Shown piece after piece: positions 17,174 to 24,523 of a stretch of DNA of 57,806 nucleotides. The notes below the pieces were generated by a model that searched no databases, was not told the origin of the DNA, and saw nothing but the letters and a program-made list of their open reading frames with translations. Source of the stretch: DATAAP01 sp041690495 (GTDB lineage: Bacteria > Pseudomonadota > Alphaproteobacteria > CACIAM-22H2); the NCBI GenBank assembly GCA_041690495.1, contig JAWLHE010000017.1:1-57806 (forward strand), in the 5' to 3' direction. The stretch's first letter is position 1, and each line of letters starts with the position of its first letter. A program made the position numbers and the translations under genes.

Positions 17174-18100
17174 TCAGTGCAGCGCTTCGCCGCGGCCGAG
17201 GGAATAGACGTCCTCGGGCGTCGCGACAAGGTCATAGGCAAGCTTGAGTGCGACCCCGAGCACCATGATCGCCATGAGCCCGCGCAGCTGCTCGCCGCGA
17301 AGCCTGGCGCCGAGACGCGCGCCGAATTGTGCGCCGACCACGCCCCCGATCAGCAGCAGCAGGGCGAGAAATATGTCGACGGTCTGATTCTCGTAAGCCT
17401 GCAGGAACGTGACGTTCGCGGTGACGAAGATGACCTGGAAGAGCGACGTTCCGACGACGACCGAGGTCGGCATGCCGAGCAGGTAGATCATCGCCGGCAC
17501 CATGATGAAGCCGCCGCCCACACCCATGATGGCCGCCAGCACACCGACGATGGCGCCGAGGAAAAAGGGCAGCAGGCTGCTGATGTAGAGCTTCGATTTC
17601 GGAAAACGCATCTTCAGCGGCAGGCCGTGCAGCCAGGTGTGCTGGTGCAGCTTGCCGCGCTGCGTGGTGCCGGTCCGCCGGCGCCGCCGCAAGGCACGCG
17701 CCGATTCGGCGAGCATCAGCGTCCCGACGGCGCCGAGAATGATCACGTACGACAGCGCGATGACCAGATCGACCTGGCCGATTTCGCGCAGGAAGGCGAA
17801 CAGCTTCACGCCGGAGGTCGATCCGATGAAGCCGCCAAGCAGCAGGACCAGTCCCATGCGGAAATCGACGTTGCCGCGCCGCATATGGGCGAGCACGCCC
17901 GAGACCGAGGAGGCGACGATCTGCGCCGCCTCAGAGCCGACGGCCACAGGGGGCGGCACGCCGATGAATATGAGGAGCGGGGTCATCAGGAAGCCGCCGC
18001 CGACGCCGAACAGGCCCGAAAGCAGCCCCACAACTCCACCGAGCGCCAGGATGACGAAGACATCCACGGACATTTCGGCAATCGGCAGGTAGATCAGCAT
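17174..18100 (-). CDS. TauE/SafE-family permease, copy 2
   Basis: The 308-residue paralogue of the following gene shares its order of features: IYLPIAEMSVDVF, GLLSGLFGVGGGFLMTPLLIF, the basic central loop ending WLHGLPLKMRFPKSKLY, and MGVGGGFIMVPAMIYLLGMP. Both copies therefore derive from a tandem duplication in which both remain intact. It is the first gene of the run, with a 189-bp gap to trpS in which I see no gene and no clear promoter. Substrate unknown. Confidence 0.88.
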   Translation of the reverse strand: MLIYLPIAEMSVDVFVILALGGVVGLLSGLFGVGGGFLMTPLLIFIGVPPPVAVGSEAAQIVASSVSGVLAHMRRGNVDFRMGLVLLLGGFIGSTSGVKLFAFLREIGQVDLVIALSYVIILGAVGTLMLAESARALRRRRRTGTTQRGKLHQHTWLHGLPLKMRFPKSKLYISSLLPFFLGAIVGVLAAIMGVGGGFIMVPAMIYLLGMPTSVVVGTSLFQVIFVTANVTFLQAYENQTVDIFLALLLLIGGVVGAQFGARLGARLRGEQLRGLMAIMVLGVALKLAYDLVATPEDVYSLGRGEALH

Positions 18101-18289
18101 CGGATCGAGCGCGGACCCGAGTGGGTTTGATGTTTTCTCTACGGGATCAACGCCTGAGGGCGGCGTCGCATTCCCGTGCGTGCACCGGGACCGTACTGCG
18201 CAATGTGCGCCCGGTACGACGGATTCTGCAAGGAAATAGCGCCGCTGCAGGCCACTTTCCGCCGCCTGCGGCCCGCGGCGCCGCCCGGG

Positions 18290-19288
18290 CTACGGCTGCA
18301 GCAGCCCGACGATCTCCTGAACCTTGCGCAGGTTGGCGATGGCGATCGCGTTGGCCCGCTCGGCCCCGCGGCGCAGGACCGAGTCGACATAGCCGGGGTC
18401 CGCCGTCAGCCGCTTCATCTCGGCCCCGATCGGCCCCATGACCGCCACTGCCGCCTCGGCGAGCGCCGCCTTGAATGCGGAGAATTGTGCGCCGGCGAAC
18501 CTGGCGACCGCCTGCTCCAGCGACATGTCGGTCAGGGCAGCGTAGATTCCGAGCAGGTTTTCGGCCTCGGCGCGTCCCTCGAGCCCTTTGACGCTGTCCG
18601 GCAGCAGTTCGGGGTCGGTCTTGGCCCGCTTGATCTTGTCGGCGATCGCATCGCCGCCGTCGGTCAGGTTGATCCGCGAGAAGTCGGACGAATCCGACTT
18701 GCTCATCTTCTTGGTGCCGTCGCGGAGCGACATGACGCGCGTCGCCGCGCCGAAGATCTGCGGCTCCGGCAGCGGGAAATAGTCCAGCCCGTAACGATGA
18801 TTGAAGGCGCCGGCGAGGTCGCGCGCCAGCTCGAGATGCTGCTTCTGGTCCTCGCCGACCGGCACATGGGTCGACTTGTACAGCAGGATGTCGGCGGCCA
18901 TCAGCACCGGATAGGCGTACAGGCCGAGCCCGGCGTTCTCGCGGTGCTTGCCGGCCTTTTCCTTGAATTGGGTCATGCGGTTGAGCCACCCGAGCGGCGT
19001 AATGCAGCCGAGCAGCCAGGCGAGTTCCGAATGCGCCGGAACCATCGACTGGTTGAAGATGATGCACGTCTCCGGGTCGATGCCCGAGGCGATATAGGCA
19101 GCCGTCACCTCGCGGGTCTGCGCGCGCAGCAGCTTCGGATCCTGCGGCACGGTCAGCGCATGCAGATCGACGATGCAGAAGATGCAGTCGAAATCTCTCT
19201 GCAGTTTGACCCAGTTGCGGATGGCGCCGAGATAGTTGCCAAGATGCAGGTTGCCGGTCGGCTGGATGCCCGAGAAGATGCGGTTCAC
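18290..19288 (-). CDS. trpS: tryptophanyl-tRNA synthetase
   Basis: TrpS charges tRNA-Trp. The 332-residue protein begins with GTG at 19288 (NRIFSGIQPTGNLHLGNYLG), where PTGNLHLGNY is the class I HIGH motif; KMSKS appears in DGTKKMSKSDSSD. AAGGAA lies about nine bases upstream of the GTG. The frame is open another 329 codons upstream across murJ, but that part is an out-of-frame shadow. It follows murJ by 65 bp in the same direction. Confidence 0.96.
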   Translation of the reverse strand: MNRIFSGIQPTGNLHLGNYLGAIRNWVKLQRDFDCIFCIVDLHALTVPQDPKLLRAQTREVTAAYIASGIDPETCIIFNQSMVPAHSELAWLLGCITPLGWLNRMTQFKEKAGKHRENAGLGLYAYPVLMAADILLYKSTHVPVGEDQKQHLELARDLAGAFNHRYGLDYFPLPEPQIFGAATRVMSLRDGTKKMSKSDSSDFSRINLTDGGDAIADKIKRAKTDPELLPDSVKGLEGRAEAENLLGIYAALTDMSLEQAVARFAGAQFSAFKAALAEAAVAVMGPIGAEMKRLTADPGYVDSVLRRGAERANAIAIANLRKVQEIVGLLQP

Positions 19289-19353
19289 GTCGACAGTTCC
19301 TTGAAAGCCGACGGTGTTATGGCGGCAAGCCACGACCCGGTCAACCGGACGGG

Positions 19354-20895
19354 TCATCGCGCGACCAGCCGACGCACCTCCTTTGGATCGGCGGCGCGGA
19401 CCGCGAGTGCCGCAAGCCCGTAGACCGCCAGCCCGGCCGCGACGAGGACGGCGAACGCGGACAGCCGCGTATAACCGCTGCCGGCGAGCCAGGGCGACAG
19501 CAGCATCATGAGGCCCCACAGGGCGGCCGCCATGATGGCGCTCGCCGCCAGCATGCGCGGCAGGCGGCGCTTGAGCTGGGCGTCGGGCGCGAAATAGCCG
19601 CGTCGCCGCAGGCCCAGCGCCAGCAGGACCGAATTGACCCAGGCCGAAAGCACGGTGGCCAGTGCGATGCCGACATGGGCGAAAACCGGCATCAGCGCCA
19701 GGGCCACGGCGGTGTTGATCGCCACGCACAGCACCGCGATCTTGACCGGGGTCCGCGTGTCCTCGCGCGCGTAGAAGCACGGCGTCAACACCTTGATCAG
19801 GACATAGGCCGGCAAGCCCAGGGCATAGGCGGATAGGGCCGCGGCGGTCGCCGTCACCTCGGGCACGCGGAATGCGCCGCGCTCGAACAACACCGAGATG
19901 ATCGGCTGATCGAGCACGATCAGGGCCGCCGCGGCCGGCAGGGTCAGCAGCAACGCCGCCTCGAGCGCGCGGTTCTGCGTTGCCACGGCCGCCTCGTGCT
20001 CTCCGCGCCGGACCTGGCGGGCGAGCAGCGGCAGGATCGCGGTGCCGATGGCGATGCCGATCACCGCGAGCGGCAGCTCGTAGATGCGGTCGGCATAGTA
20101 GAGATACGACACCGAACCGGTCGGCAGCAGCGAGGCCAGCACGACGTCGATCAGCAGGTTGACCTGGACGACGCCGCTGCCAAGCGCCGCCGGCAGCATC
20201 AGGGTGAGCAGCCGCCTGACCTCCGGCGACAGCCGCGGCCGCGGCAGCGACAGGCCCATGCCTGCCTTTGCGCACGCCCAGGCGAGCCAGACGAACTGCA
20301 CGGCGCCGGCCAGTGCCACACCCCAGGCGAGGGCATGGCCGGCGCTCGGCGCGACCGGCGTAAGGCCGAGCAGGGTGCCGATCAAGCAGAGATTCAAGAG
20401 CACGGGCGTCGCGGCCACCGCCGCGAACCGGTCGAGCGAATTGAGCACGCCGCCCTGCAACGAAACCAGGGAGATGAACAGGAGATACGGAAAGGTGATG
20501 CGGGTCAGGTCGACCGCGAGCTGGAATTTCGCCGGGTCACGTACGAAACCGGGTGCCGCCACGGTCATGAACCAGGGCATCGCCGCCTCGATCGTCAGCA
20601 CGAAGACGAGAAGCACCGCGAGCAGCACCGCCAGCGTGTCCTCGGCAAAAGCCTTGGCCGAGGCGCGCCCGGCGGTCGCGATCTTGCCGGCGAACATCGG
20701 CACGAACGCCGCATTGAACGCCCCCTCCGCGAACAGGCGGCGGAAGAAGTTGGGGAATTTGAAGGCGACGAAGAACGCGTCCGCGACCGGCCCTGCGCCC
20801 AGATAGGCGGCGACGAGGACGTCGCGCAGGAAGCCGAGAACGCGGCTCACCAAGGTGTAGCCGCCGACTGTGGCGATGGAACGGATCAGGGCCAT
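19354..20895 (-). CDS. murJ: lipid II flippase MurJ
   Basis: MurJ (MviN) flips lipid II across the inner membrane for peptidoglycan synthesis. The 513-residue polytopic protein starts at ATG 20895 (ALIRSIATVGGYTLVSRVLGFLRDVL), the standard opening, with KFPNFFRRLFAEGAFNAAFVPMF next. About 14 membrane segments follow, with the TM7 arginine-containing loop in YYADRIYELPLAV. The frame extends 23 residues upstream without family similarity. It sits between a Spy-like gene and trpS. Confidence 0.95.
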   Translation of the reverse strand: MALIRSIATVGGYTLVSRVLGFLRDVLVAAYLGAGPVADAFFVAFKFPNFFRRLFAEGAFNAAFVPMFAGKIATAGRASAKAFAEDTLAVLLAVLLVFVLTIEAAMPWFMTVAAPGFVRDPAKFQLAVDLTRITFPYLLFISLVSLQGGVLNSLDRFAAVAATPVLLNLCLIGTLLGLTPVAPSAGHALAWGVALAGAVQFVWLAWACAKAGMGLSLPRPRLSPEVRRLLTLMLPAALGSGVVQVNLLIDVVLASLLPTGSVSYLYYADRIYELPLAVIGIAIGTAILPLLARQVRRGEHEAAVATQNRALEAALLLTLPAAAALIVLDQPIISVLFERGAFRVPEVTATAAALSAYALGLPAYVLIKVLTPCFYAREDTRTPVKIAVLCVAINTAVALALMPVFAHVGIALATVLSAWVNSVLLALGLRRRGYFAPDAQLKRRLPRMLAASAIMAAALWGLMMLLSPWLAGSGYTRLSAFAVLVAAGLAVYGLAALAVRAADPKEVRRLVAR

Positions 20896-21098
20896 GGACG
20901 AGGCGGCGGCCGGCGTGTGATTGCGCGACGGGCCCGCCCTGGTCAGCGGCGCCCGCGGGGACAAGTAGCCGATTCCGGAGGTGAAAAGAAGCCGGCCGAT
21001 CCGGATTCGTCATCAGGGGCGGGATCGCGCAGGATCGGTGCGGTTCCGCCGTGTATAAGCATTGCCGCGCCCAACCGTATCGATCGGGACAGCCCGCC

Positions 21099-21653
21099 AT
21101 GAAAACAGCCCTGCTCGCCGCCGCCATCTTCCTCGCGCCCGCCCTCGCCGCCGCCGATTCGCCATCGCCCTATGCCGGCCAGAAACACCGCGACGTCAAG
21201 GCGCTGTCGGCCCGGGAGATCGACGACCTGCTGACAGGGCGCGGCATGGGACTGGCGAAGACGGCCGAGCTCAACGGCTATCCGGGGCCGATGCACGTGC
21301 TGGATCTCGCTGACCGCCTTGCCCTGACGCCGGAGCAGCGGGCGGCGACCGAGGCGCTGCTCGCGACCATGAAGACGGACGCGCGGCGCCTTGGCGCCCC
21401 GATCCTCGATGCCGAGCGTGCTCTCGACCGCGAGTTCGCCGCCGGCGGCGTAGAGGAGCGCGACCTGCGGGCGCGGCTCGCGGCCCTCGCGGCCCTGCAG
21501 GGCGAGCTGCGCTTCGTTCATCTGCGCGCCCATCTGGCACAGGCGGCGCTGCTGACCGCCGGTCAGCGCCAGCACTACGATGTGCTGCGCGGCTATGCCG
21601 ATGCGCCCGCGGCGGAGGACGGGCACGCGCCGCACGGCGCGCACAGGCACTAG
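21099..21653 (+). CDS. Spy/CpxP-like periplasmic protein
   Basis: The 184-residue protein has a clear signal peptide (KTALLAAAIFLAPALAAADS) and a helical domain with two LTxxQ-like motifs: LALTPEQRAATEALL and LLTAGQRQHYDVL. This fits the Spy/CpxP/heavy-metal-resistance group of periplasmic chaperone-like proteins. The tail is His-rich (DGHAPHGAHRH), suggesting metal contact. I start at ATG 21099, where the signal peptide begins; the frame is open 16 codons earlier. A TATAAG box at about 21053 may be its -10. Confidence 0.65.
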   Translation: MKTALLAAAIFLAPALAAADSPSPYAGQKHRDVKALSAREIDDLLTGRGMGLAKTAELNGYPGPMHVLDLADRLALTPEQRAATEALLATMKTDARRLGAPILDAERALDREFAAGGVEERDLRARLAALAALQGELRFVHLRAHLAQAALLTAGQRQHYDVLRGYADAPAAEDGHAPHGAHRH

Positions 21654-21745
21654 CCTTCCGCGGCCGGCCGGAAAGGGGAACCTCCGGCTTTTACGTCATA
21701 CGTTTAACCGTTTGTTACCGTCGCCGGTGATAAGCAACGGCGGCC

Positions 21746-23962
21746 ATGCCCGACATGATCGCGACCGCCCTCAGGCCGGCCGGCACCGTCCGCAGCCGCG
21801 TCCTGCTGCCGCTGTGGATCGTGACGGTCTTCATCAGCGCGCTGCTCGTATTCTCGGTCCAGCCGATGTTCGCCAAGATGGTGCTGCCGCTGCTCGGCGG
21901 CTCGCCGGCGGTGTGGAGCACGTCGCTGGTCTTCTTCCAGGGCATGCTCCTGGCCGGATACCTTTATGCCCATTGCAGCGCCACGCTGCTGACGCCGGCG
22001 CGTCAGGCCATGCTGCATCTGGGGCTGCTGGCCGCCGCCACCTTCGTGCTGCCGATCACAGTCGGTCTCGACACCGTGCCGCCCACGGACGGGCCGATCC
22101 TGTGGCTGCTCGGCTACATGTTCGTCTGCGTCGGCCTGCCGTTCTTCACGTTGTCCGCCAATGCGCCGCTGCTGCAGTGCTGGTTCGCGCGCACGGGCCA
22201 TCCCGCCTCGGCCGATCCATACTTCCTCTATGCCGCGAGCAATCTCGGCAGCATGCTTGCGCTGCTCGGCTATCCGTTCGTGATCGAGCGGGTGCTCGAC
22301 GTGCACGAGCAAAGCTCCGTGTGGGCATCGGGCTTCCTCGCGCTGATGCTGCTCGCCGCGGGTTGCGCCGCGTTCATCTGGCGCGAGAGCGCAACGCCGG
22401 CGGCGGACCGCGCGGGACCGGCGGCGGATGCGGCGCCGGTCACCTGGCTGATGCGCGGCCGCTGGGTCACGCTTGCGGCGGTGCCATCCGCTCTCCTGGT
22501 CGGCGTGACGGCGCATATCAGCGTCGACGTCGCCGCCGTGCCGCTGCTCTGGGTCGTACCGCTGGCGCTTTATCTCCTGACCTTCGCGCTGGTGTTCGCG
22601 CGCAGGCCGCTCATCCGCCACGAATGGATCGTCCTGCTTCTGCCGTGCTGCATCGTGCTGCTCGCGGCGCTGTTCTGGCTGCGCCTGAGCCTTTGGATTT
22701 CCGTGCCGCTGCACCTGATCGCGTTCTTCGCGATGACGATGATGTGCCACGGCGAGCTGGCGCGGCTGCGGCCGCCCGCATCGCAGGCGACCGAATTCTA
22801 TCTGCTGATGTCACTGGGCGGGGTCATCGGCGGTGCGCTCAGCGCGCTGCTTGCGCCGGCCGTCTTCAAGTCGGTGCTCGAATACCCGCTGGCGATCGTT
22901 CTCGCCTGCTTGCTGCGCCCGGCCCGCGCGAGCGAAAGCAGCTGGCGCGCCTATGCGCTCGACATCGCGCTTCCGTTGCTGCTCATCGCGACGGCGCGCT
23001 CGAGCGCGCCGCTGCTGCTTCTGCCGAAGGCGGTACAGCCCGCGGCGGTGTTCGTTCTCCTCTGCGTGCTGGCCATCGCGGCCTTCAGCTTCCAGGCGCG
23101 GCCGCTGCGCTTCGCGCTCGGCGTCGCCGCGGTGCTAAGCTTCGTCCCGGGCCGCGCGGCGACGGATGTTCAGCCGCTGCTGCAGCTGCGCAGCTTCTTC
23201 GGCGTGCACCGGGTCACGCTCGATCAGGGCGGCGCGGTGCATGTTCTGACCCATGGCAGAACCATCCACGGCATGCAGCACACCGACCCGGCGCGGCGCC
23301 GCGAGCCGATGTCGTACTACACCGCCGGCAGCCCGCTCGGCCAGTCGCTGGCTGCGCGGATCGGCGGGCTGCGCCGCGACCGGATCGGCGTGGTCGGCCT
23401 CGGCGCCGGTGCGGCCGCCTGCCACCGCCGCCCCGGCGAGGACTGGGTTTTCTATGAGATCGATCCGCTGGTCCGGCACATCGCCAGGGACACGCCGTAC
23501 TTCACCTATCTCGCCGACTGCGCGCCCGACTCTCCGATCGAGATGGGCGATGCACGGCTTACGCTGAAGAAGACGCCGAACGCGTCCTACGACGTGCTCG
23601 TGATCGATGCGTTCAGCTCGGATGCGATCCCCATCCATCTTCTGACGCGCGAGGCGGTGGCGCTATATCTGGACAAGGTGCGTGACGGCGGCATCGTGAT
23701 GCTGCACATCAGCAACCGCTATCTCCGGCTCCTGCCGATCATCGCCCGCATCGCCGCCGCAGGAGGCCTGGAAATCCGCGCGCAAACGCATCGCCCGCCG
23801 CCGGGCGAGGGCTGGCCGTCGCAATGGGTCGTGTTGGCGCGCCGCGAGGCCGACCTCGGACCGTTGGCCCGGGACGAGCGCTGGCAGCGCCCCGTCGTCG
23901 ACCCGACGGCGCCGCTGTGGACCGATTCGTTCTCGAACATCCTCGATGCGCTGAAGCACTAG
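21746..23962 (+). CDS. fused membrane / spermidine-synthase-like protein
   Basis: The 738-residue protein has about 14 hydrophobic segments in the first 440 residues (opening PLWIVTVFISALLVFSVQPMFAKM) and a C-terminal SAM-binding domain resembling spermidine synthase (GVVGLGAGAAACHR, EIDPLVRHIARD, YDVLVIDAFSSDAIPIHLLT). This is the known fused-MFS/spermidine-synthase architecture. The core aspartate region reads DAFSSDAIP rather than the DSTDPVGPA of true SpeE, so aminopropyl transfer is unlikely to be its reaction; role unknown. It is 92 bp after the Spy-like gene. Confidence 0.85.
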   Translation: MPDMIATALRPAGTVRSRVLLPLWIVTVFISALLVFSVQPMFAKMVLPLLGGSPAVWSTSLVFFQGMLLAGYLYAHCSATLLTPARQAMLHLGLLAAATFVLPITVGLDTVPPTDGPILWLLGYMFVCVGLPFFTLSANAPLLQCWFARTGHPASADPYFLYAASNLGSMLALLGYPFVIERVLDVHEQSSVWASGFLALMLLAAGCAAFIWRESATPAADRAGPAADAAPVTWLMRGRWVTLAAVPSALLVGVTAHISVDVAAVPLLWVVPLALYLLTFALVFARRPLIRHEWIVLLLPCCIVLLAALFWLRLSLWISVPLHLIAFFAMTMMCHGELARLRPPASQATEFYLLMSLGGVIGGALSALLAPAVFKSVLEYPLAIVLACLLRPARASESSWRAYALDIALPLLLIATARSSAPLLLLPKAVQPAAVFVLLCVLAIAAFSFQARPLRFALGVAAVLSFVPGRAATDVQPLLQLRSFFGVHRVTLDQGGAVHVLTHGRTIHGMQHTDPARRREPMSYYTAGSPLGQSLAARIGGLRRDRIGVVGLGAGAAACHRRPGEDWVFYEIDPLVRHIARDTPYFTYLADCAPDSPIEMGDARLTLKKTPNASYDVLVIDAFSSDAIPIHLLTREAVALYLDKVRDGGIVMLHISNRYLRLLPIIARIAAAGGLEIRAQTHRPPPGEGWPSQWVVLARREADLGPLARDERWQRPVVDPTAPLWTDSFSNILDALKH

Positions 23963-24007
23963 GCGAGGGTCGCACGGGCGGGCAGCGAAGCGCCGCCGGC
24001 CCGTCCG

Positions 24008-24460
24008 CTATTTCGCCCCGGTCGGCTTCCATGGCTGGGGCAGGCCGATCGTGCTGCCGCCGCGCTGGGCATCCTCGAGCGAGCGCTGCGCGCGGTCGTA
24101 CTCCAGCCGTTCGCGGCGCGCGGCGTCGTCGCGCGACATCTCTCCGGCTCGGTCGGTGACGCCGGGCTGCCTCACGCCGCTGTTCAGGTTCGGCGGCGCC
24201 CCCGGCAGGAGAATCGACGGCGCCTGCATGCGTTCGATGCGGCCGCTTTCGAGCCGCTGACGTGCCGCGCGCTCGGCCTGTTCGCGGTCCATCAGCTCGC
24301 GCTGCTGGCGCTCCTGCTCGCGCTCGATGAGCTGCTCGCGGCTGGCGTCGCGCTCGCGGATCGGGCCTTGCGTGTCCGGCGGACCGGCCGCGGCGACGTG
24401 CGGCAGGGCGAGAATAGAGGCGGCAATTATGACCGCTCGGCCAAGTACGGTTAGGCGCAT
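24008..24460 (-). CDS. secreted charged hypothetical protein
   Basis: The 150-residue product has a signal peptide (RLTVLGRAVIIAASILALPHVAAAG), followed by a highly charged Glu/Arg/Gln-rich helix (ASREQLIEREQERQQREL) likely to form a coiled coil, then a Pro/Gly-rich tail ending LPQPWKPTGAK. GGAG lies seven bases before the ATG. I do not recognise the family. It lies downstream of glnD on the same strand (63 bp), suggesting readthrough. Confidence 0.65.
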   Translation of the reverse strand: MRLTVLGRAVIIAASILALPHVAAAGPPDTQGPIRERDASREQLIEREQERQQRELMDREQAERAARQRLESGRIERMQAPSILLPGAPPNLNSGVRQPGVTDRAGEMSRDDAARRERLEYDRAQRSLEDAQRGGSTIGLPQPWKPTGAK

Positions 24461-24523
24461 GACGGCACTCCGGCTACCCGTTTCATATGGGCACCGGGCA
24501 GCGCGAGGGAAGGCTGTACCGGG

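Noticed and set aside
18290..20275. TrpS with a 329-residue N-terminal extension
   Set aside because: The extra part is an Arg/Ala-rich frame over murJ; TrpS starts at the GTG at 19288.
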